The notes beneath the pieces were generated by a model. That model did not search any database. It was not told the DNA's origin and was given only the letters and a program-made list of their open reading frames with translations. The translations under genes and the position numbers were made by a program. A stretch of 51,622 nt of DNA from the NCBI GenBank assembly GCA_030649735.1, contig JAUSFL010000018.1, forward strand, positions 1 through 51,622, given 5' to 3'. Source of the DNA: Candidatus Iainarchaeum sp. GTDB lineage: Archaea > Iainarchaeota > Iainarchaeia > Iainarchaeales > UBA10191. Positions 15,414-23,001 of this stretch are shown piece after piece (position 1 is the stretch's first letter; every line of letters begins with the position of its first letter).

Positions 15414-15496
15414 AAACCTTTAAAAAGCCAATGCTGGCTTTTTAAAATTTCAAAAACTTGAAAGGTTTTTTGAAACCTTTAAAAATCCAATGCTGG
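15414..15496 (+). repeat. 24-bp direct repeat carrying a TATA-like box, each next to a short hairpin
   Basis: Copies at 15414-15437 and 15473-15496 (aaacctttaaaaa...ccaatgctgg) differ at one base. Each contains a ctttaaaaa TATA-like core. The first copy also nests a 12-bp inverted repeat (15419-15430 with 15435-15446); the second is preceded by an 8-bp one (15461-15468 with 15473-15480). The second TATA sits about 30 nt before ATG 15514. Confidence 0.7.
15476..15486 (+). promoter_or_regulatory. Probable TATA box of the tRNA thiolase gene
   Basis: cctttaaaaat, centred about 33 nt before ATG 15514, fits a leaderless or near-leaderless transcript. The duplicated upstream copy (15417-15427) could be a second promoter. 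Confidence 0.45.
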
Positions 15497-15513
15497 GAAA
15501 AAGGCGCTGTTTT

Positions 15514-16449
15514 ATGCAAAAGTGCAATCGCTGTTCGAAAGAGGCAAAAGTTTTCCTTGCCTACGGGCCGCATTCTTTCTGCAAAATGCATTTTTTGGAG
15601 TTTTTTGAAAAGCGCGTTCGCAAAACAATCAACAAATTCAGGCTTGTAAAGCCGGGGGAAAGGATTGCTGTCGGGGTTTCCGGCGGAAAAGACTCAATAA
15701 CCACTTTGCATTTGTTGAAGAAGATTTTCCCAAAAGGGACTGAAATTCACGCAGTCTGCATTGACGAGGGAATCAAAGGCTACAGGGACAAGGCCTTAAA
15801 AATTGCAGAACAGCATTTTGAAGAGCTGGATGTTGATTACACAATTCTGAAAATGAAGAAAGAGCTTGGGTTTTCAATGGCGGAAATAGCAAAAAAGCTT
15901 AATGAAAGAAAGCACTTGCAGGGAACCCAAGGCACTTGCAGCTATTGCGGGGTTTTCAGGAGAAAAATGCTGAATGATTTTGCATTCAAGGAAAAATTTG
16001 ACAAACTGGCGACAGGCCATAATTTGGACGATGAAGTGCAGACGATTTTAATGAATGTCTTGCAGAATGACTTGGCAAAGTTTTCTCGCTTGGGGCCTAT
16101 TGCGGCTGGAGAAAGCAAGCTGTTTGTGCCGCGAATTAAGCCATTGTATGAAACTCCTGAGAAAGAAATCATTGCGTTTTCACAGTACAACGGATGGAAA
16201 GTTTACAATGCTGAATGCTGCCCTTTCAGCCGTCAGGCAAAGCGCAATGCTTTCAGGAAAGCAATGGACGAGATTGAAGGCAAGTACCCTAATGTGAAGT
16301 ATTCTGCAATTTCCTTTTATCAAGGCATCAAGCCGTTCTTGAAGGATTTTGGGAAAGAGTCCAAAATCAGGGCCTGCAAGAGCTGTGGAATGCCTTCTTC
16401 AGGATTTGAGTGCGCTTCCTGCATACAATTAAAAAAATTAAGCAATTAA
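15514..16449 (+). CDS. tRNA 2-thiolation enzyme, TtuA/NcsA (TtcA-like) family
   Basis: 311 residues from ATG 15514. Two cysteine pairs at the N-terminus (MQKCNRC and SFCKMH) form a zinc knuckle. The ATP-pyrophosphatase P-loop GVSGGKDS follows near residue 60, then CSYCG near 146 and GHNLDDEVQ near 165. NAECCPFS near 230 supplies the third catalytic/Fe-S cysteine, and a C-terminal zinc finger CKSCG...CASC closes the protein. The family adenylates a tRNA uridine and replaces oxygen with sulfur, often with a [4Fe-4S] cluster. An in-frame ATG at 15490 lies within the duplicated promoter repeat, so I prefer 15514. Position U34 versus U54 specificity cannot be decided here. Confidence 0.88.
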   Translation: MQKCNRCSKEAKVFLAYGPHSFCKMHFLEFFEKRVRKTINKFRLVKPGERIAVGVSGGKDSITTLHLLKKIFPKGTEIHAVCIDEGIKGYRDKALKIAEQHFEELDVDYTILKMKKELGFSMAEIAKKLNERKHLQGTQGTCSYCGVFRRKMLNDFAFKEKFDKLATGHNLDDEVQTILMNVLQNDLAKFSRLGPIAAGESKLFVPRIKPLYETPEKEIIAFSQYNGWKVYNAECCPFSRQAKRNAFRKAMDEIEGKYPNVKYSAISFYQGIKPFLKDFGKESKIRACKSCGMPSSGFECASCIQLKKLSN

Positions 16450-16472
16450 AGATAGTATTACACGGTTTTAAT

Positions 16473-16543
16473 GGGCCCGTGGTTTAACGGTAGAATTTCT
16501 GCTTGACGTGCAGAAGAAGGTGGTCCAACTCCGCCCGGGCCCA
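16473..16543 (+). tRNA. tRNA-Val (GAC anticodon)
   Basis: Acceptor arms GGGCCCG and CGGGCCC pair perfectly. The anticodon stem TCTGC/GCAGA encloses TTGACGT with anticodon GAC, and the T stem GGTGG/CCGCC encloses a TCCAACT loop. Discriminator A; CCA is not encoded. No intron. 71 nt. The T loop starts TCC rather than the usual TTC. Confidence 0.9.
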
Positions 16544-16562
16544 TTCCAAAACTTTTGCAGAA

Positions 16563-18206
16563 TCAGTTTTTCTTTTTCTTTCCAGCGTTTTGCGCTGGCT
16601 GGGATGGCGCCGGCTTTGGCTTTTCTTGGGCTGCTTGGCTTGGTGCAGCTTTTGTCTTTTCCTTGTCCTTGCTGTAAAGCTCTTCAACCATTAATCCCAT
16701 TTCTTCAGCAAATTTTCTCTCAAAATTTTCAAGCTCTTTGATTTTTGCGTCAATCGCCACTGTTTGCTTTTGCCTGTCTTCATTGAATTCTTTAATGGCC
16801 TTGTTGAATGACTGCGTGTTTTTTTCAATTACTGCAATGAATTGCTCCTTGAAGAGATTGAATTCTTCCATTCTTTGGTTGATTGTGTCAGCGTCTTTTT
16901 GAAAGCGCTTTTCAAGCTCCATTATCCTCGACTCCATCATTCTTGGGTCAACGCGGGACTGAATGTTTGACAAGTCATTGATTTTTTCCTCGACTTCCAA
17001 GGCCAATGGCGCCACTTTTCTTGAAACGCTTTCCTGCACTTGGGCAGTCGCGTCCTGGACAAGAATGGCAAGACGCTCTTCGATTTTTCTGGGGTCAACG
17101 CGTTCCTGGATTGAATTCAATTCCGTTATTTTGTCCGAAATTTTCTTGTCAATTCCGTAAGTTTTTTGGTCAACGATTGCGCTAATCTTGTTTTCCGCAT
17201 CCTTCATTAATCCTTCGGCAATCTTGTTTTCCAATTCTAAAGTCCTTGTGACTCTCAAGTCCAGGTCTGTCAGTTTTTTTTGCGCTTCCTGCACGAAAGC
17301 CTCAACCTTGCTTTTTGACATTATCAATTCTGCATTCATTGAGCTGATGAGGCGGGATTTTGTTTTTTCCAGGTCAGCGAGCTTGTCGTTGACATTGGTG
17401 TACAATTCTGAATTCACTTGCTGTTTTGCCTCCAGCCTTGAGGTTGCGTCCTGGACTGAATTGTTTATTTGCCTAAGTTCGGAAAGCTTTGCGTTTATTG
17501 TTTCAGAAAACTCTTCAGTCTTTTCAGAAACCAAAGAGCTCATTCTGGAATTGTTCAAGTCGCGCTGCGCGTCAAAGAATGCCTTGATTTTTCCTGTTTC
17601 TTTTTCAACAGCGCCTGAAACTTTGTTGTCTATTAAAACGTCAATTTCTTTCCTTAAAGTGCGCATTTCCTCAAGCTTTGCGTCAACTGTTGTCAAAACC
17701 CCGGTTTCCCAAAGCTTATTCAAGTCAACGTGCTCGTAGACTTCTGCAGGCATTGATCTTGCCACTGGCTCAATGCGGGACTCAATTCTGGGTTCTTGCC
17801 TTTGCTGGACCGCGGCCCTTGGGGCTTCTTGGACTGCTTCCTGCTTTCGTTCAATGACTTCAGCCGCCCTTGCGGGCTTTCTTGAAGGCTTTGGGGTTTC
17901 TTCAATTGGCCTGAATTCTTCCTCTTCACTGGTTAAGTCTTCCTGGGCAGTATCGTCCATTGACTCTTGAACCATTTCTTTTTCCAAATTGTCAAAGCTT
18001 GGCTTTCTTGACTTTTTGAATCCTTCAGCAGGCTTTGGCGTTGGCTTTTTTTCAAATTGGCCTTGCTTTGCCTCTTTTATCAACGCGACAGCCTGCTCTT
18101 GAGTCAAGCCGACGCTTTTCAGGTTTTCAATAATGTCGTTTTCTGTAACGCCTTCCAAGGCCAGGAGCTTTTTTACAGAATCCAAAAGAATTTGCTTCTT
18201 GTCCAT
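16563..18206 (-). CDS. Large coiled-coil protein, unknown
   Basis: 547 residues. The N-terminal ~50 residues look like a small helical domain (LLALEGVTENDIIENLKSVG, then LTQEQAVALI). Residues 55-150 are a Pro/Glu/Lys-rich disordered linker, 165-500 form long coiled coils, and the tail is Ala/Pro/Lys-rich. Within the coiled coil a segment is repeated: LNSIQERVDPRKIEERL and LSNIQSRVDPRMMESRI, about 55 residues apart. There is no membrane segment, cysteine or nucleotide motif. It is a single-gene unit on the minus strand between two tRNA genes. Structural or scaffold roles are plausible; nothing more specific is supported. Confidence 0.65.
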   Translation of the reverse strand: MDKKQILLDSVKKLLALEGVTENDIIENLKSVGLTQEQAVALIKEAKQGQFEKKPTPKPAEGFKKSRKPSFDNLEKEMVQESMDDTAQEDLTSEEEEFRPIEETPKPSRKPARAAEVIERKQEAVQEAPRAAVQQRQEPRIESRIEPVARSMPAEVYEHVDLNKLWETGVLTTVDAKLEEMRTLRKEIDVLIDNKVSGAVEKETGKIKAFFDAQRDLNNSRMSSLVSEKTEEFSETINAKLSELRQINNSVQDATSRLEAKQQVNSELYTNVNDKLADLEKTKSRLISSMNAELIMSKSKVEAFVQEAQKKLTDLDLRVTRTLELENKIAEGLMKDAENKISAIVDQKTYGIDKKISDKITELNSIQERVDPRKIEERLAILVQDATAQVQESVSRKVAPLALEVEEKINDLSNIQSRVDPRMMESRIMELEKRFQKDADTINQRMEEFNLFKEQFIAVIEKNTQSFNKAIKEFNEDRQKQTVAIDAKIKELENFERKFAEEMGLMVEELYSKDKEKTKAAPSQAAQEKPKPAPSQPAQNAGKKKKN

Positions 18207-18329
18207 GCTATTATAGAGAAAGCATTTTAGGATTTAAAAAGGTATTTAAAATTTGAAAGAAAAAGCGGGTTTTGCGCTTTGGCGCGCACGGCAAAAGGCA
18301 CTGGCAAACCAGCCAATCTTTGGATTCCT

Positions 18330-18785
18330 TTATTTCCTTGCCGAATGGCTTAGCGTTTTTTGCATCCTGAAAAAGCGTTTTCTGACGTGCTCATTTGCCA
18401 ACGCCAGTTGCTTGGCAGCGAGAACGTGCCTTGCGTCAATCACTTGCTGGGCTTTTTTTCTCGCTTCTTTCAGTTCGGGAGCCATTTTTTCAAAAATTTT
18501 TCTTCGCTGCTTTGGAAGCATCTTAAGCGAAGCTTCCGCTAAAGCGTACTTTCTGACAGTTGAGAAAATAACCGGCCTTTTTGCTTTTTTTATCGCGGCC
18601 ACCATTTTTCGCCTTAAAATTTCCGCGTCATTCCTTGAAAGCGCGCCTTCTGGCTTTTGAATTTCGGGAAAACGATTTTCCAAAGAATCCCCGTATTTTG
18701 CCAGCCCAACCCTTGCAAGATGGCTTGCCCTTTCTTTGGAATATGCAAGCGCGGCCTTGGCTTTTGCGCGCATTGAAGGCTTCAT
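18330..18785 (-). CDS. Basic Ala/Lys-rich helical protein, unknown
   Basis: 151 residues from ATG 18785. Very basic, mostly helical, no cysteine; the C-terminal half (RKKAQQVIDARHVLAAKQLALANEHV as one long helix, partly quoted) is amphipathic. A longer frame up to 18917 runs through the tRNA-Ala gene and is rejected. Composition recalls the basic helical proteins at 12375 and 38394, but I see no convincing alignment to them. It lies 75 nt downstream of tRNA-Ala on the same strand and may be read from the tRNA promoter. Confidence 0.5.
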   Translation of the reverse strand: MKPSMRAKAKAALAYSKERASHLARVGLAKYGDSLENRFPEIQKPEGALSRNDAEILRRKMVAAIKKAKRPVIFSTVRKYALAEASLKMLPKQRRKIFEKMAPELKEARKKAQQVIDARHVLAAKQLALANEHVRKRFFRMQKTLSHSARK

Positions 18786-18860
18786 GATTTTATAATGATT
18801 TACTTCAATAAAAGCCTTTTTGGAAAATGGGCGATTCTTTAGCCAATAAAAAAATTGGAT

Positions 18861-18931
18861 TGGACCTAGCGGGAATTGAACCCGCGTCCGCTCCACGCCA
18901 AGGAGCAGTCCTACCACTAGACTATAGGCCC
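18861..18931 (-). tRNA. tRNA-Ala (GGC anticodon)
   Basis: On the minus strand the acceptor GGGCCTA pairs with TAGGTCC and includes the alanine identity pair G3:U70. The anticodon stem GCTCC/GGAGC encloses TTGGCGT (anticodon GGC). The T stem GCGGG/CCCGC has a TTCAATT loop. Discriminator A, no encoded CCA, no intron, 71 nt. Confidence 0.95.
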
Positions 18932-18988
18932 TGCGATAATTAGAATTCTCTTGGGAAATTTAATTAAAAGAAACAGTTTTTCGCGGTT

Positions 18989-19207
18989 TTACGGCGAAAT
19001 GAACAGGACATTGTCTCCGCGGAGAATGAGCTTTCCGTACTTGGTCTTCATTTCCCCGTCCTTGATTTCTTGCGCGCCTTCAAGCACTAGGTTCATGTGA
19101 ATGTCGAATGCTTTGAGTGTTCCGCGGAACTGCATGTCGTCCTTTAGCATTACAAGCACTTCGCGGCCTATTGCGTCATTCAATAAATCAAAAGGTCTTT
19201 GGCTCAT
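18989..19207 (-). CDS. LSm (Sm-like archaeal) RNA-binding protein
   Basis: 72 residues: LNDAIGREVLVMLKDDMQFRGTLKAFDIHMNLVLEGA is Sm motif 1 and GKLILRGDNVLFIS is Sm motif 2 with the RGDN RNA-contact loop. It forms heptameric rings that bind U-rich RNA. It lies 11 nt after the MinD gene stop, with GTGA 6 nt before the ATG, so the two are likely co-transcribed. Confidence 0.95.
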   Translation of the reverse strand: MSQRPFDLLNDAIGREVLVMLKDDMQFRGTLKAFDIHMNLVLEGAQEIKDGEMKTKYGKLILRGDNVLFISP

Positions 19208-19218
19208 TTTTCATTCAC

Positions 19219-20031
19219 TTAATCCTTGCTGGCTTTTGGCTTCTTCTTGAATATTGAGAACAACTTATTAAAAAACTGCATTATTGGGTTTTTGGACTTT
19301 GGCGAGGCAATTGAAATTTCAATGCCCGCGATTTTGGACGCGGTCTTTTGCACTGCAAGAGCTGCAGGGCTGTCAGGAGTTCTGACCATTAAAGGCCCGC
19401 CTTTCTCGTGCAAAAAGGTTTTCCTTACTTCAGGATCGTAAGGGATTATTCCGTAAACCGGAAGCTCCAGCATTTTCATTACGTCAGTGTCTGAAATTTC
19501 GCCTTTTTCCCCGCGCACCAAATTTAGCACAATGCCTATTGTTTTCCTGTTCAGCCTTTGCGCGACAATTTTTGTCTTCAAGACATCGGCAATGCTTGGA
19601 GGGTCTGGAGTCGCTATCAAAAGCACTTCGTCAGAGGCCGCGATTGCGGAAAGGACGTTTTTTTCAATGCCTGCTGGAATGTCAAGCAATACAAAATCAA
19701 ACTGGTTTGCAATGCTGTTGATTACGCTTTCAAGCCTTTCGGAATCAACGCGCCTGTAGTTTTCAAGGCTTAGCCCTGATGGAATGAATTTCACTCCCTT
19801 TGGGCCTTCATAAATTGCGTCTTGGATTGTGGCCTCTCCCAAAAGAACGTCGTGCAGTGTTATTGGAGAGCTTTGCATTCCTAAAAGAAGGCTCAAGTTT
19901 GCCATTGCAATGTCCGCGTCAACCAAGCACACGCTGAAGCCGTGCTGGGCCAATGCAATTCCCACATTTCCTGTAAGGAATGTCTTTCCGACACCGCCTT
20001 TTCCTGACGCAATGCAAATTACCCGGCCCAT
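19219..20031 (-). CDS. minD: MinD/ParA-type ATPase
   Basis: 270 residues from ATG 20031 (MGRVICIASGKGGVGKT). The deviant Walker A GKGGVGKT, VDADIAMANL, Walker B FVLLDIPAG, and NLVRGE plus GIIPYDPEVR are typical of archaeal MinD. The ~20 C-terminal residues (NKLFSIFKKK) are an amphipathic basic helix like the membrane-targeting sequence of MinD. The family positions proteins on the membrane; archaeal MinD often positions archaella or chemotaxis arrays rather than FtsZ. An earlier start at 20073 is possible. It is the first gene of a two-gene unit with LSm. Confidence 0.9.
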   Translation of the reverse strand: MGRVICIASGKGGVGKTFLTGNVGIALAQHGFSVCLVDADIAMANLSLLLGMQSSPITLHDVLLGEATIQDAIYEGPKGVKFIPSGLSLENYRRVDSERLESVINSIANQFDFVLLDIPAGIEKNVLSAIAASDEVLLIATPDPPSIADVLKTKIVAQRLNRKTIGIVLNLVRGEKGEISDTDVMKMLELPVYGIIPYDPEVRKTFLHEKGGPLMVRTPDSPAALAVQKTASKIAGIEISIASPKSKNPIMQFFNKLFSIFKKKPKASKD

Positions 20032-20128
20032 TTCAACCAATTCCAAAACATGATTTTTTGCTGTTTTATTCATTAAGGTAGTTATTGAATAAAAAAACTA
20101 TCGCAAGAATCAATGCTTTTTGAGTCTT

Positions 20129-21367
20129 TTAAATTAAACTGCCTTGGCAGTATTGCGGAAGCTGTCCTTGAATTAATAATTCAAAGAAAGACTGGCTTAA
20201 TTGCTGGCTTGAAAGCTGGACAGTGCAGAGCATTGTCGAATTGACTTTTTCAGGCCGCAGCGGCGAAGAAATCAATTTTACAAAAAGCTTGCAGTTTGGC
20301 GCTGTGGAATATCCTTGCACTTCAGTATAGTATTGTTCTCCGGCAATCGAGAATGTCGAGCTTGATTTTGTGCAGCTAGCAAGAGTTGTAAGACTGCATT
20401 GAACGCTGCTTCCGCAATCGTAGAATTCCGAGCCGCAGACTGAATAATAGCAAAGTTTTCCGGCAGCGCAGTTTTTGTCAGAGTATTCTGCAATGCCGCT
20501 GCAGCAGTCAAAAGGGCAGACCGGCTTTAGGCAGGAATTGTTTTGGCAAGTGAATGGAAGAATGCAGTATTTTGGCTGGTAGTTTGAGTCTGAAGCATCG
20601 CAACATTCGAAAGAGCACGCGGCTTTGCTTGACGGCGTTGGGCTTGGACTGTCTGCCGCGCTTGAAAACGCGCAATTGTGGCTGCTATTGCACACTTGCC
20701 CTGAATTGCAGGATTTTGATTGGTAGTTTGAGTCTGAAACAGTGCAGCAGTTGAAAGGGCATGCTGGACTTACGCATTGCCTTGAAGAGCAGTGCTTTGG
20801 GGCATTGCAGTCTTTTTGGCTGTAGTTTACATCAAGTATTGAACAGCATTCGAAAGTGCAGGCCGGCTTTTGCTGTGCGATTGCCTGGCAGGAATTGCTA
20901 ATGCATTCACTTCCTACAGTACAGTCTTTTTCTGGATAGTTTTTAGAACTTTGGCAGCATTCAAAAGGGCAGACAGGATTTTCGCACTCGTTTCCTATGC
21001 ATTCCCCGCCTGAAGCGCATGGCTTGTCAATGTAGTTTTGGACTTCATTGCAGCATTCTGTAGGGCATTCTTCCATTTGTGGAATGCATTCATGGCTTGT
21101 GCATTCAAGACCTTCGCCGCATGCTTTCAATGCAAAATTTTTGTCGCTTTTTTCACAGCATGCGAAAGCGCAGGGGCATTTTTCATTTGCTCCCACCACA
21201 ACATTATTTCCGCATTCTTTGACGTTGAATTTAGGGATTTTCTGGCTTTCAAAATAATTTACAGCGGCAAAAGAAAATGCTGCAATCATTGCAACAGCAA
21301 CTATTGCAGCAAAGACTTTCAGAAAATCAATTGAATGCAACAAAGACTCTGGCTTTTCCCCAACCAT
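20129..21367 (-). CDS. Cysteine-rich repeat protein with N-terminal membrane anchor
   Basis: 412 residues. A single membrane helix at about 15-38 (FLKVFAAIVAVAMIAAFSFAA) would leave the rest outside. Residues 60-325 hold seven tandem units of about 30-38 residues with the pattern CxxxCC-x9-11-C-x5-6-C-x4-5-C (for example CPFECC...NY..K.C..G..C....C), six cysteines each. A Ser/Pro-rich linker splits units 5 and 6. The last ~85 residues form a different domain with four more cysteines. Units would be disulfide-bonded or metal-binding. The family is unnamed to me; adhesion or cell-surface function is inference. Confidence 0.65.
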   Translation of the reverse strand: MVGEKPESLLHSIDFLKVFAAIVAVAMIAAFSFAAVNYFESQKIPKFNVKECGNNVVVGANEKCPCAFACCEKSDKNFALKACGEGLECTSHECIPQMEECPTECCNEVQNYIDKPCASGGECIGNECENPVCPFECCQSSKNYPEKDCTVGSECISNSCQAIAQQKPACTFECCSILDVNYSQKDCNAPKHCSSRQCVSPACPFNCCTVSDSNYQSKSCNSGQVCNSSHNCAFSSAADSPSPTPSSKAACSFECCDASDSNYQPKYCILPFTCQNNSCLKPVCPFDCCSGIAEYSDKNCAAGKLCYYSVCGSEFYDCGSSVQCSLTTLASCTKSSSTFSIAGEQYYTEVQGYSTAPNCKLFVKLISSPLRPEKVNSTMLCTVQLSSQQLSQSFFELLIQGQLPQYCQGSLI

Positions 21368-21419
21368 GCATTAAAACAGAATCTTCTGGCTTTTTAATTT
21401 TTTCATTAGAGAAAAAGCG

Positions 21420-21881
21420 CTATTCCGCGTGCTTTTTGAGGAATTTTTCCAAATCATGCGCTATTGCCCTTAATTCAACGCCATGAAGGTTGTTTGCGGC
21501 GTGGACAATGTACACTTTTTTCCCGAAAGGGTAAAGCATGTACCATCCCTTGCTTCTTTGAATGAAGACTGACTCTGATTTTGGGATTTCAGAATTAATG
21601 TAGGACAATAATGCGGTTCCAGTGACTGCTTCCTTAAGGTCAGAGCCGCTTGAGGAAACAAGCAAAGAGCCGTTGTTGTAGGCGACTATTATATTGTCTA
21701 CGGCGTGCTTTGTTTTCAAAATGCCAATCAATTCCTTCAATTCCTTGACTTCCAAATCGTACTTGTTGTTTCTTGAGGCTTCTTTCAAGAGCTTGTATTG
21801 CTCGTTAGGCCTGTCGTCGCCCAAGTCAAGGACTTTTGCAGCGATGGTTTTCATTACTGAAGAAACTTTTCCCATTACCAT
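21420..21881 (-). CDS. Roadblock/LC7-like domain protein
   Basis: 153 residues. The central region (VDNIIVAYNNGSLLVSSSG, then a helix with ALLSYINSEIP, then strands VFIQRSKGWYMLYPFGKKVYIVHA) fits the roadblock/LC7 alpha-beta fold found in MglB-like regulators of small GTPases. The first ~45 residues are a helical extension. A GGTGA core lies 7 nt before ATG 21881. No GTPase gene is next to it; a DUF2226-like gene and a NYN gene precede it in the same orientation. The assignment rests on fold-like pattern only. Confidence 0.5.
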   Translation of the reverse strand: MVMGKVSSVMKTIAAKVLDLGDDRPNEQYKLLKEASRNNKYDLEVKELKELIGILKTKHAVDNIIVAYNNGSLLVSSSGSDLKEAVTGTALLSYINSEIPKSESVFIQRSKGWYMLYPFGKKVYIVHAANNLHGVELRAIAHDLEKFLKKHAE

Positions 21882-21900
21882 TTTTGGCTCACCGTAAAAT

Positions 21901-22404
21901 CTAATTCATTTGCCCTAATCCAAACTTCTTGAACAATTCCTTTTTAGAGGATTCGTTCGGAGTTTTTAAATCGATTGCCTCGCGGAGCGTTTTTTGCGCG
22001 AAAGAAGCGTCAAACTTTCCGATATTGAATTTGTCAAGCAATTTCCTGTCAAGCGCTGTTGAAAGCTTTATTTTTTCGTCAAATGCAATGCTCATGTCGA
22101 CTTGAAGCTCTGAAAGCTGCACTACATCAATTATTCCAAAGTCCGCGCCCGCGGCATTAAGGCAGTGCGACAATGCCAAATCGCTGATTACTGTAATGTC
22201 AAACCGCAAGTATTCAAAAACGCAGGCCACTCCAAATCCTTTCTTGAAAAGCAGTGTCGCCTCTTCCAAGCCGTCAAATCCTTCAATCAACAATGCAACA
22301 TAGCCGGAGAATTTTTCCTCAATCAATCCAACAAGCAGGTTTTTGAAATTGTTCTCTTTCAGAATCAGCCCTTGCTTTTGCATGTTTCCTGAAGGCAAGT
22401 TCAT
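21901..22404 (-). CDS. DUF2226-like archaeal protein
   Basis: 167 residues. The layout resembles archaeal DUF2226: an opening NLPSGN, then FSGYVALLIEGFDGLEEATLLFKKG, a hydrophobic strand pair (ACVFEYL) and AL..CLNAAGADFGIIDVVQLSELQVDM. The C-terminal third is helical with a basic end. A GTGA core 6 nt before ATG 22404 supports the start. It lies 19 nt before the roadblock-like gene and 6 nt after the NYN gene, so the three form one operon. The function of the family is unknown. Confidence 0.5.
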   Translation of the reverse strand: MNLPSGNMQKQGLILKENNFKNLLVGLIEEKFSGYVALLIEGFDGLEEATLLFKKGFGVACVFEYLRFDITVISDLALSHCLNAAGADFGIIDVVQLSELQVDMSIAFDEKIKLSTALDRKLLDKFNIGKFDASFAQKTLREAIDLKTPNESSKKELFKKFGLGQMN

Positions 22405-22410
22405 TCAAAA

Positions 22411-22866
22411 TCACTTTTTCAATACAATCACGAAATCGACAGTGTTTTTCAAGGCCGCTGCCGAGGCCTCTTCAACAATGACCGCGATTGTTTCCTTTCC
22501 ATAACGCTTTGCCTTCACTACTGAAGGCAAAAAGTCAGAGTCCCTTGTTACCCAGACTATGGTGTCAATTGTGGAGTTAAAGCAGGTTTCTGTCGCGTCA
22601 ACAGCCATTGCAACGTCAACGTCGCCTACAGTGATTATTGTCTCAAAGCCTTGGTTATTGCAGGCTTCAATCAATTTTTGCGAGGCAAATTGGTTCAGGA
22701 ATACTTTGCCGACCTTTATCTGCCCGAAAGGCTCGAGCGATTTTTTCACGTCTTTTAAGTCAACGCTGAATTCTTTCCTTAGAATGTTCGGGCCGTCGAC
22801 AAAGACCGCGAGCTTCTTGTTGTTCTTTGAGAACCCGAGCTTTTTTTTGATTTCCTTCAAGACCAT
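22411..22866 (-). CDS. NYN-domain (LabA/DUF88-type) putative ribonuclease
   Basis: 151 residues from ATG 22866, chosen because GTGA lies 7 nt upstream; a TTG at 22884 is the alternative. PIN-like NYN fold: LAVFVDGPNILRKEF with the first catalytic Asp and Asn, GDVDVAMAVDA with the central acids, WVTRDSDFLPSVVKAKRYGKETIAV with the last acids. Matches the archaeal TIGR00288-type family. Such proteins are predicted metal-dependent endoribonucleases. First gene of the NYN - DUF2226 - roadblock set. Confidence 0.8.
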   Translation of the reverse strand: MVLKEIKKKLGFSKNNKKLAVFVDGPNILRKEFSVDLKDVKKSLEPFGQIKVGKVFLNQFASQKLIEACNNQGFETIITVGDVDVAMAVDATETCFNSTIDTIVWVTRDSDFLPSVVKAKRYGKETIAVIVEEASAAALKNTVDFVIVLKK

Positions 22867-22941
22867 GCAAAATTCACTGTCCAATCGATTAATGCAATTT
22901 CTTTTATTTAATCTTTAGCTCAAAAAAAGCTGTTTTTAGAG

Positions 22942-22956
22942 TAATATATTAATATA
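22942..22956 (+). promoter_or_regulatory. TATA box of the giant surface protein gene
   Basis: taatatattaatata, 46-60 nt before ATG 23002, with a GAGAGGGG ribosome-binding site about 4-11 nt before the ATG. This predicts a short leadered transcript. Confidence 0.45.
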
Positions 22957-23001
22957 GGAAAAATCTATTTTCTCCAGTCGTGGATTTTTGAGAGGGGTTT
23001 T

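Noticed and set aside
17188..17739. 183-codon plus-strand open frame
   Set aside because: Antisense to the coiled-coil gene; the Ser/Leu/Phe-rich translation mirrors a Lys/Glu-rich coding strand.
18786..18917. Longer N-terminus of the helical protein
   Set aside because: The extension would read through the tRNA-Ala gene; the ATG at 18785 is the first outside it.
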